Origin: Reticulascus tulasneorum | Taxonomy: Eukaryota > Ascomycota > Sordariomycetes > Glomerellales > Reticulascaceae | Assembly: GCA_001557505.1 (NCBI GenBank) | Contig: LSAX01000001.1 | Location: forward strand, 5,022,001 to 5,086,000 | DNA: 64,000 nucleotides | Direction of reading: 5' to 3' | In this document: piece by piece, positions 37,052 to 48,091 of the stretch | How the letters are laid out: each line of letters begins with the position of its first letter | How positions within the stretch are numbered: the first letter of the stretch is position 1 | Made by a program: the position numbers and the translations under genes | Notes under the pieces: generated by a model | Database searches by the model: none | What the model saw: the letters and a program-made list of their open reading frames with translations, nothing else | Told to the model about the DNA's origin: nothing

Positions 37052-39268
37052 TGGGCTCCCTACCCGGCCGACTGATGTCATTGATCGGCGGCCCGCCTTG
37101 GCTTGTGCCTCTCTTCACCGTGTCAAACCTCCCGTCTTTCGCTTTCGATGTTTCTTCTTTACGCTCCTCGAATCGCATTCTTTTCCTTCGCCGCCAATTA
37201 GGTCAACGCTGCGACCCCGTCTCCACAGTACGCTGCCCGCTCAAGGTCAATCCTATCTTGAATCTGTTCGGTGTAAAACCACAGGGATTTCCGAGGGCAG
37301 TACGCCCGGCCGGAAACAAAAGCCCTTGGTCAAACCACTGCCTTTGCTGGGAAGTGGAACCGGGAATAATTTTTCATTCTCCGCCTCCTTTACAACTACT
37401 CACATACATAGTAAGGGCGATTGGAGATCGCTGGACGGCGTGCTTTCCACTTGTTGCGGCATCTTCGTACAGTGCTTTAAGTGACGGATCCCATCCTACT
37501 ACTCCCATCCACACCTGGCAATGATTGAACTCAAACAATGCCCAAACCTCCAGCTCGTCGCAGCGTTGACTCGAGCCTCGCTCTTTGAGTAGCAGATTTG
37601 CAGACTCAAGTTTTGACTCGACTCGCCTTGCAGATCCCAGGGACCACCCAAAATCGTCAGCATTTGTATAAATAAAAAAGGAAAAAAAAACACATCGAGA
37701 CATCTGCATGGTATCCAGTCTTAACACAAAGCCGTAGCCATGAATTGCAAATGAAGAATTACACATCCTATTTCCTACTTTTCCCGTTCCACACGATGCA
37801 ATTTCGAGATTTCGTCCCCGGCCCGTCTACAAATTTGGCGTGGGAGCGGAGGCAGGACTGGGGATAGTAGCAAGACAGCGATCGACAATCCGCAGGATCC
37901 CCGGCATGACCTCGTCCGGCACTGAAATAAAACACCACGCTGATCCCATAATAAGCCCTGCTCAGCCGATCCAATGCATCCCTGTCTGCTGCGTGCGGAT
38001 CGTCATTCTTCCTGGAATGCTGTTGGTGCTGCGTGGCAACGGGGGTGGTTGTGCATGGACTCGCATACTCTCATACACACACACTTCTGAAAGATGTGTG
38101 AAGAGACCCAAGATGGATGGGATTCCCGTGGGAATAACGTCACTCTAGCGGTGGGCGCCGTGCACTTGCAAGTTGCATGCCACGCATTGCCATGCCGCTC
38201 CCCGCTTGCAATGCCGTTGGACTCGACCTGACTGGATTGCAGTAGTCTACATCAGTGGTCCACTGTAATCACGAGGCAACTAAAGGAGACATGCAGTTTT
38301 GTTCGGGACGGTATGAGTGCCTAGGGAGGAACTCCCCAGCGGGTATCCGCATATCGTAGTACTAGAACAGATGTCAGCTGCTACGAAATCGGCCGTCAGG
38401 AATTGGCGCCAAGCTCTTAACGTTGTCTCGGGCCCATGATCCCGAGTATTTGCGTCGCCTAGACTTTGGTGGCGCCGTGTTCGGCAATGTTCCAGGAAGT
38501 CCAGCATCAGGGAGTTTCAGGAGGCGCGCCTCGAGCCAGCGTGCGCCAGCGACTCGATTTAAATCGGCCACCGAGCGGGAAGAGATGATCGTTCAACTCG
38601 CCCGACGCAGGAAATTGACCAGGCCCACCAGGATGGGTCCAGTAAAAGCTTGGATTCCTCCCTCTTCTCCACGGCATTAGCGCTAAGCTCGGGGGTCGTC
38701 AAGGTTAGACAACTTCCGTGGTTGGAAAATTGTTGCGTAAAGTTGTTGGGAGGTCCGGTTTTCCTGTTGACACTCCCGCTTTGAGGTTTGGCAAGATTGT
38801 GTACTTGGTTTCAGTGTAACCTGTTCAAGTAGCCACATGATAAGCTTGAAGCCTTCCTTCAAACGAGCACGCCATCAACAGTTCTCTCAAAACCTTACAA
38901 GTCCCCTATCCCCGATGTTTGGGTCCTCTCGATGTTCGGTCTAACTCCAGTGACAAGGCAGTCGGATGTACTCTCCACATTCCTTGTAGGCGGCGGTACA
39001 CACTGCTTAGGCATCGAATCTGATCACTTGGTAATGTAACTAGCTCTTTTTACTCAGCGCGTCTTGGCAGACTGCTCTCACTTTGCGCGAGCAGGCGCTG
39101 TCGCCACCACAAGCTTAGCCGTTAGTGCTGGATTCGCAACCTCTTCTCTGCCGCCACTAGCTGGAGCTAACATGATGTTGTCCCTGCAGTCAGACATGGC
39201 AGTCTTGACTTGAGTGTATGCAGCTACTGGAAATTAGCCGAGATAACTTCGTCATCGAAAGCAGGTTG

Positions 39269-39273
39269 ACAGG
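39269..39273. repeat. 5-bp target-site duplication, left (solo LTR 1)
   Basis: ACAGG directly before the LTR, repeated at 39521-39525 directly after it. Confidence 0.7.
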
Positions 39274-39520
39274 TGTCAGGGCCAGCGCCCACATGAGTCG
39301 TAGTACAGAGTGAAGGGGCACGCGGCTAGGTCACTATAGGCCTCTTGCTAGGTAGGTGTATGTAGATGACGGTTTTTATCTCTGAACCCCTTAGGTCTAC
39401 CTCGGGGCCCTCCTGCTCTATATAGCTTTGACCTTCGTGGTTCCTCTAGGTGGTAGGTAACAGGGGTCCCCCTGGTCCATTACTTCACCTCTTCTCCTAG
39501 GGTCCCGACTACTCGTGACA
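39274..39520 (-). mobile_element. solo LTR 1 of a retrotransposon family
   Basis: A 247-bp element with TGTCA...TGACA termini (TG..CA ends as in LTRs), flanked by the 5-bp direct repeat ACAGG. It shares blocks throughout with the 239-bp element at 41394-41632: both ends, a TATATAG core, and TGCCCCTTCAC near one end. This shows one family. On the minus strand a TATA-like core lies mid-element, suggesting that LTR orientation. There is no internal coding region, so it is a recombination remnant. A MITE is the alternative, but the TG/CA ends and 5-bp duplications favour an LTR. Confidence 0.8.
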
Positions 39521-39958
39521 ACAGGCAAAGATAGCTATCGTGGTCTAGTAAGGTAGGTAGGCCAAGACGCTGAAGTACCAACATAGTCGATTAGAGGTTT
39601 CCACTACGCCCATATGCGAGTTGAATATTTCTATTACGTCTATGTGGCAGCATTGACACACACTACGTCTTGTGGTCAACGAGAAAGCCATACATACGTA
39701 CCTATGAGACCACGAAGTTGCGAGCGGGGTTCTTTAGGCATATTCCGCCATTCACGATGTGGATGGACGAATCAACATTCTCCATGCATGCCTGGCGGGT
39801 TATGTCTGGGTACCAATCCCGATAACGATATCAATACCAAACTTTCCTTCGCCAGTGCACCCAGCTCTCATCATCTAAAACTCTCACGTTCCACTCCCAC
39901 TATTCGTTAATCTGCATCAACCGCTCTATCTACGTACCTAGGTATTTACAGGTTCGAG
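39521..39958. other. promoter region of the glyoxalase-like gene
   Basis: About 440 bp between solo LTR 1 and the ATG at 39959. No further element is recognised. Confidence 0.5.
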
Positions 39959-40414
39959 ATGACGATCGACCACACCGGTATATGGGTTCTCGGCTCCCAG
40001 CATCCCACAGTCGTGGCGTGGTATGAAGAGGCTCTGAAGCCGCTCGGATACAAGAAATTCATCGTCGAGGGGCCCAACGATGCAGTTGTTGGGTTTAGTG
40101 ACACAGGCAAGCATGCCGACTGGTGGTTAATTGCCAGTGAGCAAGCGCCGAACCTCAAGTCCCATCACGCATTTGTTGCCACCGGTATACGCTATTCCCA
40201 CAACTTCGACCTTCCAGATGGTCCACTACTGATTCTTGAGATAGATCGAGCAGCCGTAGATTCATTCCATAAGATTGCTGTGGAGGCTGGTGGTAAAGAC
40301 AACGGCCCTCCCGGAGTGAGGGAGCATATCCACCCTAATTACTATGCGGCATTTGTGCTGGATCCGGTTGGGAATAATGTTGAAGTGGTTTGTAAAGTCC
40401 CACTGGCTATCTAG
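39959..40414 (+). CDS. glyoxalase/bleomycin-resistance/dioxygenase (VOC) family protein
   Basis: Small metalloenzyme-fold protein of the vicinal-oxygen-chelate superfamily, probably cytosolic. Exons 39959-40184 and 40245-40414 give 131 residues, usual for this fungal branch. The start MTIDHTGIWV carries the first metal-ligand His, and the C-terminal DPVGNNVEVVC carries the usual acidic ligand. The 60-nt intron (GTATAC...GATAG) has no stop in frame and a length divisible by three, so an unspliced reading stays open with 20 extra residues. Splicing turns HHAFVAT...EIDRAAVD into HHAFVATDRAAVDSFH, the family sequence. The gene sits between two solo LTRs. Substrate unknown; members include lactoylglutathione-lyase-like proteins. 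Confidence 0.87.
   Translation: MTIDHTGIWVLGSQHPTVVAWYEEALKPLGYKKFIVEGPNDAVVGFSDTGKHADWWLIASEQAPNLKSHHAFVATGIRYSHNFDLPDGPLLILEIDRAAVDSFHKIAVEAGGKDNGPPGVREHIHPNYYAAFVLDPVGNNVEVVCKVPLAI
40185..40244 (+). other. in-frame, stop-free intron inside the VOC gene
   Basis: 60 nt, donor GTATAC, acceptor GATAG, open in the coding frame. Removal restores conserved sequence (VATDRAAVD). Confidence 0.8.
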
Positions 40415-41393
40415 TTGAGTGACTCAAAACGTACCTTGGGCAGGTGGTGACAATGTATAGTCAATGCAAAAACCAATTCTAAATCTTGCGTTCCTAACAA
40501 GGTATTACAGATATACAGCATTCCCAAGAATTTGATTCCAACAACCTCAGTCACCCATCCATCAGTTGCGTTGCTTTATTAGTTTACTTAGAGTGGACGT
40601 AAACGGGTGCGGGAGGCACGGCGCTTGCCAAACCATATCCAGCAAGGAAAACGAAGAAGTAGAACAAGACTCAGAGACGCTGCAAAAATCCAACTAGGGC
40701 CATACACTATCATACTTCAATTCCACGCAGGCTTACGAATGTTATGCTCGTGCTGTGGCGCCTCATAAGGTGCCGCTTCTGTGGAATATGGCGTGTAAAG
40801 GCTTGTAGCAAGGATCTGGGCGTATCCGAACGTCCCTGAGTAATGATACCCTGAACAAATATCCACGGTAATCATGCCATGTCGACGGGTAACTATGTCG
40901 GGAAGAGGGTCTTCGAGAAGAGGGCCCTTGAGACGGTGTATGTACGCTCGTGGCAGTGAAGTGCGAGAGTCATTTCAGGTATCTATTTAAGTGGAAACTG
41001 TTCATGCCTCGTTACAAAGCCGTGTACTACTCCCCAAGGAATTTATGTCCACACTGCATATGGTAATCTCGAGCACTGCAAACTCATTGGGTACCTCAGC
41101 GGTACGGTTTGTTCTAAAACCTCGCAATCCACTGGTCGCAATATCCAGACATCTGGCTGTCGCAGATGGCGTTGACTGACCTTTGCATACATTATTCTCC
41201 TCCCTTGCTACATTGTCTATGGTTTGGATCTACTGATTCAAATTCTCATAGAGCGCGTCATGACCAATTGGCCTTGGTATGTTAATACTGATGGTGTAAG
41301 TATACACAGAATAGAATCAAGTGTTGAAGCTTGAGAAATCTTCGTAAAGCTGGACACAAAATTGGCTGTCAGACGCTCTAGTAGAATGCCTTG
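40415..41393. other. 1-kb intergenic region
   Basis: Between the glyoxalase-like gene and solo LTR 2. No gene supported. Confidence 0.5.
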
Positions 41394-41632
41394 TGTCAGG
41401 GTCGCCGCCCATAGCAGTCGTAGGGTATGGTGAAGGGGCAACCCCGCTGGATAGCAGCAGCCCCTTCACGAAGGTAATAGATAGCTACCGGTTGCTGTCT
41501 CCGAATCCCTTGGGCCCAGCGTTTCTGCCAGTCTATATATGTCTTGCTCTTTTTATACAGCTTAGCTAGTGGCCAACAAGGACCCCAGTGCCTCATACGT
41601 TCAACTACCTAAGGTCCCGCATAGCCGTGACA
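41394..41632 (-). mobile_element. solo LTR 2 of the same retrotransposon family
   Basis: A 239-bp element with TGTCA...TGACA termini, flanked by the 5-bp direct repeat CCTTG (41389-41393 and 41633-41637). On the minus strand it has TGTATAAAAAGAG mid-element, a plausible LTR promoter. It shares diverged blocks along its whole length with solo LTR 1, in the same orientation. The two have different target duplications, so they are separate insertions, not the two LTRs of one element. Confidence 0.82.
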
Positions 41633-42289
41633 CCTTGCCAGTGCCTTATATGAGCCACCTGAACTTGTTGTGGAAGCAAAGAATGATTGTGCCCTGATAA
41701 TTGAACTCGAGAAACAATAGATCTTAACTGAGACCAGAACATTGCAGCCACACATACGAATACAAACTGTTTATACTTGTATTTCAGAGGAAGATAATCA
41801 ATATACATGAGAGCGCTTCATCAGGTTGCGCTAAAGAACTTGTGAAACGAGATCCATCTCCGTCGTATTTGAGCCGACCACCAATACCGGCTGCCATATG
41901 TGACTCGATAGCTCGGGCCGGAATTCATGATGTTTTATGTCCACTTTGGCAATTGTGGCTGCCAAACGTCTCCCAAGCGTTCAAAGCCTCAACGTTTCTC
42001 CAGATCGATTCTACCTCAATATCGAATTTAACTAATAGTCATTAAAGCCGGTCGCCTATATGCAGGTGGCGTGTTACTCAATGGCCAAGGGGGCACAGCA
42101 GACAAATCTGGAGAAGCCACTTCCTCCGGGTGTAAGCCATCCAGCCTTCTATTGGATGTGTGGGATTTGTTGTTGGCGAGGTCCCACAAGATTGGTACGT
42201 AACGTCAGGTGCCACAATACGCTCACGTGAGCGATGAGTCAAGTAGTAATTTACCTCAACCTTAAAGTGCTTGATTACTTGGCCCTTGA
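41633..42289. other. promoter region of the PP2C gene
   Basis: About 650 bp from solo LTR 2 to the ATG at 42290; begins with the second copy of the CCTTG duplication. No gene supported. Confidence 0.5.
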
Positions 42290-43639
42290 ATGCAACCCTC
42301 AAGCAAGCCTTGTTTCAACTTCACTCAATCGGCAAGAACACAAATGGAATCGTCACAGGGGCTTCGGGATGCTCTCCATGACGATGCTACGACTTGCCCA
42401 ATCCTATGCGATGACGGTGACAATGATTCAACGTGGCTATCTTCGCCTCCATCTGCACCTGAGGTGACACAGCTGCTCAATCAGCATGCCTTCTCTGTCG
42501 CTGCAACTGGCGTAGATGGAGTGTGTGGTTACTTTGGGGCTCAATTGCGGGTCAGTAATCCTTGCGAGGACCGCCTCACTCACGGCAAATTTAAGTGCCC
42601 GTGGGGTACAGACAATGAATGGATGGTTTGGGGCGTTTTCGACGGCCATGCTGGATGGGAGACTGCAGAGCTGATTTCGAGGAGACTGGTACCATGTGTG
42701 AGACAGTTTTTCGCTGAGCTCGAAGTCGACTCCGCCACTGGAAAACCAGGCAACGACGCGATCGATACGGCAGTCAAGACTGCTTTTATAACGCTCGATG
42801 ACAGGATCATGGGACAGGCCGAGGCAGCTGTGCGAGATGAAAGCATGCCGTTTCGGGAGAAGGTCGTCCGGCTGACACCTTCTTATTCCGGCTCCTGTGC
42901 ACTTTTAGCCCTGTACGACCCGGCAGAAGAGATCTTGCGGGTCGCTTGCACGGGGGACTCGAGAGCTGTTCTGGGGAAACGAGATGACGCCAAAACTGAA
43001 GCAGTTCCATTATCCGTGGATCAGACTGGGAAGAACCAGGATGAGATTGCAAGGTTGAAGGAGGAGCATCCCGACGAGGATGAAATGATCGCCGACGGGA
43101 GGGTCCTTGGGATAATGGTGTCTCGTGCGTTTGGCGATGCAAGATTTAAATGGAACAAGGAACTGGTGGACGAAGCCAAGCACAAGTACTCGGGTCTTCA
43201 GCTCCAAGCCACGACTAAATATCTGACACCGCCATATTTAACTTGCGAGCCCGTGATCACCACGACGAAGATACAACCAGGGCATGGAACTTTCTTGATC
43301 TTAGCGAGCGATGGTATCTGGGATAATGTGTCAAATGAGCAAGCAGCGGACTTGGTAGGTCGGTGGCTCTCATGGAAAGCAGCGGGAAAGCCGCCGGCAA
43401 GCCTTTCGGCGGATGTGGAACTTGGTCAGTTTGATCTCGCGACTTATCCTGAAGGCGAAATGTGGCAGGTGAACGAGAAAATGATCACAGTTCAAGATGA
43501 TAATCCGGCAGTCCACCTTCTACGCAACTCGCTTGGTGGCTCGCACCACGACATGATCAGTGGGGCCTTGGCATTTCCAGCACCGCTTGCAAGAAATGTT
43601 CGGGACGATATGACGGTCCAAGTCATCCTCTTTAAGTAA
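42290..43639 (+). CDS. PP2C-family Ser/Thr phosphatase, pyruvate-dehydrogenase-phosphatase-like
   Basis: Metal-dependent protein phosphatase, 449 residues, single exon. PP2C motifs are complete: CEDR at 92-95, VFDGHAGWE at 116-124 (metal Asp118), SGSCALLALYDP and ACTGDSRAVLGKR around 200-231, SRAFGDARFKW, ASDGIWD at 339-345 (metal Asp341) and the C-terminal RDDMTV at 438. The insert between SRAFGDARFKW and LTCEPVIT and the RDDMTV ending match the pyruvate dehydrogenase phosphatase branch (PDP/Ptc5-6), which acts in mitochondria. The N-terminus is not an obvious mitochondrial presequence, so location is uncertain. A second ATG at residue 19 is an alternative start. Confidence 0.9.
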   Translation: MQPSSKPCFNFTQSARTQMESSQGLRDALHDDATTCPILCDDGDNDSTWLSSPPSAPEVTQLLNQHAFSVAATGVDGVCGYFGAQLRVSNPCEDRLTHGKFKCPWGTDNEWMVWGVFDGHAGWETAELISRRLVPCVRQFFAELEVDSATGKPGNDAIDTAVKTAFITLDDRIMGQAEAAVRDESMPFREKVVRLTPSYSGSCALLALYDPAEEILRVACTGDSRAVLGKRDDAKTEAVPLSVDQTGKNQDEIARLKEEHPDEDEMIADGRVLGIMVSRAFGDARFKWNKELVDEAKHKYSGLQLQATTKYLTPPYLTCEPVITTTKIQPGHGTFLILASDGIWDNVSNEQAADLVGRWLSWKAAGKPPASLSADVELGQFDLATYPEGEMWQVNEKMITVQDDNPAVHLLRNSLGGSHHDMISGALAFPAPLARNVRDDMTVQVILFK

Positions 43640-45190
43640 TTGAGCAGTAAACTGTCCTACGTCTATGGTAGTCAGCTGGGATCTGACCGACGGACAGCCG
43701 TTCTGCAACATCGAGGGCTGTCCCAAATGACGTTAAGAGAAAAAGAAGGGGCTGAGGACATATTCTAGGGTGAACCAGGATAAAACATGACTACGCGACA
43801 GCAACAACAAGCAGCTTCGGTAAGTTTTCTTTAGCACATCTCAGTTTCATCTCATATCGCAATCAGGCCTGTATAGTTTATCTCTGTCCATCGCCCCGGG
43901 TTCATGAAGGCCTTACCTGCCTACCATTCCGCAGCACTTGAGAGTTTAGTCCTTGAACTTACTGTTTGTTACCCTGGGTACCTAATATTGAGTTGTGCAT
44001 CGCAAAGTCTTGGATCGCATCAGATGTATTATGATAAGTATGACGAAATAATGTTGTAGAAGACCAGTCTGTTCACCTTCAAAGTATATTTTGGGCTCAC
44101 CCAAAAGTTTCACCTTGATGTTCCCAATTCTGTTCTGCACCCTTCCTTACAAAAACTCTTCTTAGCGCCCTACTTCGATCTCTAACCCGGGTTACCCTAC
44201 ATGCCTCCTGTGTATTTACACTTTACCTTGCCTATCAGAAACTCATTGGAAAATATGCTCCTATTTCGCCCCAATCCAGAAGTTATGTCAATGGCGATAG
44301 CTTCAAATCTGACTATTTCTTATGTCTATATTAAGGTCTACCAGCGACAAATATATCTGAATTATAGGTAGCAATATAACATGGTTAGCATCGCCACAGT
44401 TGGTCCTCCCAGTTGCCCCACAACGGAATTGTAGATTACAGTCTCTGGAACGGCGAACTGAACCCCGATACGTCTATTTTACCCAATTGAGCAAAGAACA
44501 GGGACAGGGGAGATACGTACAGCGATTTGCATGACGAGGACATCATCTTATACAAGCTTGATACAATATAATTACCCGGGCAGATGTAACGCAGGATGGC
44601 CGGCATCTTAGCTGACACTTTCTTGGCGGGCATCTAACTGGATCGCGAAGGAATGGTGCAGGACAGGACCGAGGTCAGACAGCAATTTTATCATTAGTTT
44701 GAATGAAAGTTACGCACTTCGAAGCCTTGCATTGCCAAGCCTGTTGAGCGCAACGTTGTTTGAATTGAACAAAAGATGCTCCATGATTTCGGTGTGGGTC
44801 AATCGCTAACGCCTTGCCAAATCGGACGACCTCATTATGATCACAAATCATAACTTAGGGAAATCCACTCGGCCTGATCACAAATTGTGACCGCCTCCAC
44901 GGAATGCTCTTTTTTCTTAACATTGAATAATCCAAATGGTCATCCGTGAGTAAGTGTGCCTTACATAATGTCATGACATGAGGCCGAGGTCTAGTCATGA
45001 TTCATTCGGACACGCAACAACAGTCTTCAATTGAAGATATCGCGACATATATAAGAGACAATTCCTTAGGATTATTCAAAATGTTACCAACAAGAGCATT
45101 CTCAGCATCACAACATTGTATCTCGCAAGAACGTCAAACTCGCATCACGTGACTCGGAGATCTACCAAACTCACTTCAATTCTACTTATA
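43640..45190. other. 1.55-kb intergenic region
   Basis: AT-rich; 3' side of the PP2C gene and promoter of the NmrA-like gene. No gene or repeat recognised beyond the TATA box. Confidence 0.5.
45049..45056 (+). promoter_or_regulatory. TATA box of the NmrA-like gene
   Basis: TATATAAG about 140 bp upstream of the ATG at 45191. Confidence 0.6.
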
Positions 45191-46223
45191 ATGGCCGCAA
45201 TTAAGAAAGTTGCTGTTGTCGGAGTAAGCGTCTTCCTTTTGCCCGACTTGACATTATAGCGAGCTGACCGCGAGCAAGGCAACTGGAAGTCTCGGCCCAG
45301 CTGTGGTCAAGGCCCTCCTTGAATCAAACTTTGAAGTTACAGCCATCACTCGAGAATCCTCAACAGCCACATTTTCCCCAGAGGTCACAGTCAAGAGAGT
45401 GGACTACGCATCCAAAGACTCTTTAACTGAGGCATTCCGTGGTCAAGACGCTGTCATCTCAACTATCGCCATTGAAGCCACTGGTGGTCAGGAAGTCATC
45501 ATTGATGCAGCTCTCGAAGCGAAGGTCTCGCGATTTATCCCATCGGAGTATGGTGCTGATCTCCACGAATCTCGTAACCTGAGGATGGGTCGTCTCTTGG
45601 CTACGAAGATCAAAACGGCGGATTATCTTGCCGAACTCGCTGAGAAGAACGAGGGGTTTTCTTGGACTGGTGTAGCAACCAACTTGTTCTTCGATTGGGT
45701 AAGGACTTCTCTAGGATTCTAAAGTCCCGACTTCTGTGCAAACCTGGTGGCTAATGGATTGTTGACGTAATAGGGAATGAAATATGGTCTGCTAGGTTTT
45801 GATTTGAAGAAGAAAACGGCTACCATTGTTGACTCTGGCGAAGAACCACTCTCTTCAACTTCTATGCTCAGAGTCGGCAGGGCTTTGGCATCTATCCTCG
45901 TTCACGCCGATGAGACGCGCAACAAGTACATTCGCGTGTTATCACTTCTCACAACTCAGAATGAAATTTTGGCAGAAGTAGAGAAGCAGACTGGGCAAAG
46001 TTTTGAGGTTGAGAGAGTCACATCGGAGCAGCTACTGAAGGATGGTGATGCGGCATGGGAAAAGGGAGGCGAAGCTGCCTTCAAGTGCTATGCATACGAG
46101 TACTTATATGGACTGGGCAACGGGCACGCGATCACTCCCGAGAAAAGTGATAATAAGTTGCTAGGCCTGGGACTGGACGATATGAAATCCCAGGTTCAGG
46201 CAGCATTGGCCGCCGCGAAGTAA
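45191..46223 (+). CDS. NmrA-like / isoflavone-reductase-like NAD(P)-binding protein
   Basis: Atypical SDR of the NmrA/PCBER branch, cytosolic, probably an NADPH-dependent reductase or redox-sensing protein. Exons 45191-45223, 45279-45698 and 45774-46223 (introns 55 and 75 nt) give 300 residues, usual for the family. The first exon is only 33 nt; intron 1 lies inside the nucleotide loop, and splicing makes VVGATGSLGPAVV. Next come AVISTIAIEATGGQ and RFIPSEYGAD, typical of isoflavone-reductase-like proteins. After intron 2 the sequence runs GMKYGLLGFDLKKKTATI. The frame upstream of 45279 is not open to an ATG without the small first exon. Substrate unknown. Confidence 0.9.
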
Positions 46224-46528
46224 TGGGAGCGAGCGGAACATAGAGGCATTTTTCATAGATATCAAATCAGACGTTCAGAACTCGCGTGGCCAATCATGTC
46301 AGAACTAGAACTTATGCTCTGAGGTTCAAAAATAGGTTTAGTACATTTACAGTCACTACGATTTGCCCAACAGCCAGTCCCACATATCATATGCCATCAA
46401 ATGCTTCATGTGTCAACGCCCAGTCTGTATGGCCCCAGCAATCCTTTCAAACCCGGTCGTGTTGGGGTCAGTTCCCAAATTAGGTACCAGCGGTATTTCA
46501 TTGAAGATAATCAAGCTTCAAATTCAAT
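46224..46528. other. convergent intergenic region
   Basis: 305 bp between the 3' ends of the NmrA-like and CBM1 genes; nothing else seen. Confidence 0.5.
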
Positions 46529-47137
46529 TTATCCCCACCATTGAGTAGACAATGGTGCATCTGGCACTGCAGTGATGGTTGTGATCCAAGATTGGACCGG
46601 CGTGGGACTTGGTGTCAAGAAAGTAATATATGTCGTCACAACCGTTGGCGATGGACCGGGAATACTGAAGATTGTCGTGATAGTGGAGGTCACCACGGTC
46701 ACGGGGTTGTTTGGCTTGGGGTTGTTTGGCTGAGCAATGGCTACGCATTGCGAGTACCATTCACTGCCCTCATGTCAGAAACAACTCCTTTGCCAAATTG
46801 TTTTCGCAAGTTACTTACTTTCCATCGTTGTAGCAGTATGCACCAGTCGGGCATGCAGTTGCGTACGACCAGGTTCTGCCGCCACCTACGAATGATTTAG
46901 CGACTGTTCTCCCAGCTGGCGAGAATCAGCATTAGTGTGCTACTCACATTGTCCATACAAGCTCTGTGTGGCACCCCGTGGAGGAGGCGGAGGAGTGTTC
47001 GTTGGCACTGGTGTGGGCTGCGGCGCCTGCTGAGTGGGTTGTGGCTGGGGGTTAACCCAGGTTGGCCGTCCACGCCAGCGCTGGGCACAGGCGCCAGTGG
47101 CGAAGATAACAATTGCAACAGCTTTAGTGATGAGCAT
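46529..47137 (-). CDS. secreted protein with a family 1 carbohydrate-binding module (CBM1)
   Basis: Small extracellular protein expected to bind cellulose. Exons 47137-46948, 46885-46819 and 46763-46529 (introns 62 and 55 nt) give 163 residues. A signal peptide (MLITKAVAIVIFATGACA) is followed by a Pro/Gln/Thr linker (about 28-57). The CBM1 spans about 59-92: LYGQCGG, then Cys64, 75, 81 and 92 with family spacing (x10, x5, x10) and the binding-face WYSQC. All of it emerges only after splicing, since the module is spread over three exons. A Thr/Ser/Pro-rich tail of 70 residues (VTVVTSTITTIFSIPS...) looks O-glycosylated; there is no catalytic domain. It may be a stand-alone binder or cell-wall-associated protein. 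Confidence 0.82.
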
Positions 47138-48091
47138 CGTGAATGTTGGGGATGATTATTATTCAAGGGACATTCAAGTGGAAAGAAGTAAAGTAAAGAA
47201 CGAAATCCAGGAGTCCGTCAAAGTCCAGGGTCCTGGTAGTTATACCGCCCTTCTAAGATCCAACATTTACCTCGGGAGCTCATTATCAGGAGCAAATACC
47301 TCACCTCTACCCAACTCAATTTGGATAAGTTACAAACCAATATTGCGGCTGCTAAGTATGCAAAGCGTGAAAAAGCCACGGGCCCAGAGCATGTTTGTTT
47401 TGCACAACCAGCAGCCCGGTTTGGATCATTGGCCGGGCCAGATACAAGCCGTTTAATGTCCAGCCGCTTCTATTTATACGCCCGCCAAGCCCGACATAGC
47501 ATCCCGGCTCTTCATGGGACGGCCATTTACCCAGTATCTTGAAGCTAGCGGCATGCCCGTCCATTTGGATAAGTGTGGCTGGGACTCCGGTCCCGGGCCG
47601 GCGGATAAAGGTTACATTGTGTGGACTTTCGACCATGATGTCCCACGGGATGGGGATTTTCGCCTTCGAGCACCCTTTTCGGTGCATGGACGGGATAGAA
47701 TGATTCAGTAGAGTGAAGCACTGCCAATTACCGGAGCTTATTTGATGGTGCATTTATGAGGGTGGGCCTGGTTCCTGGTTTGTTAATCTTCCGATGCGCT
47801 GTGACGGTTGCAAATGCCGCCCACGACATGCAATTCCTACTAGTCTTTGAGTGCTTGTAAATTGTGTTTTCGGAAACCGCCACGACATGACCCGGAAGCA
47901 GGATTCTGTGCTTGCGTCTGAATCCTGGGTTTCTCGAGATCTGATATTGTGAGCGCATGAAATACGTTCGGTCTGTATCTGAACGTGGCCAGAGTAGAGT
48001 TAATGACGTGATATAGCGGGCATAGTGATGAATATACAACAGTAAAGACGATGGGGCAGTGTCGCACGGGCTGAGAGATCAGATCTTGCAT
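47138..48091. other. 0.95-kb intergenic region
   Basis: Upstream of the CBM1 gene. A TATA-like element (minus strand, about 47471-47480) lies some 335 bp from the ATG, compatible with a long leader. The 133-codon frame near 47352-47753 has no recognised domain. Confidence 0.5.

Larger units (their letters stand above)
34502..39273. other. 4.8-kb intergenic region
   Basis: The largest gene-poor stretch in the window. It has a pyrimidine-rich leader upstream of the SCOC-like gene, a (GGGAAAT)3 direct repeat near 35139-35161, GGCT and CAGACAGG simple repeats near 36410-36690, and a 14-G tract at 37038-37051. Frames of 170-200 codons near 36919-37524 start on non-ATG codons and show no domain. 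A non-coding transcript could be here, but sequence alone does not show one. Confidence 0.5.

Noticed and set aside
36919..37524. Two overlapping frames of 170-201 codons on the plus strand
   Set aside because: They overlap each other in different frames, run through the poly(G) tract and lack family resemblance.
39274..41632. One LTR retrotransposon with the glyoxalase-like gene as cargo
   Set aside because: Each LTR-like copy has its own target duplication and the interval has no gag or pol sequence, so they are separate solo LTRs.
47352..47753. 133-codon minus-strand frame upstream of the CBM1 gene
   Set aside because: No family resemblance or signal peptide; the TATA-like element inside it more likely belongs to the CBM1 gene.
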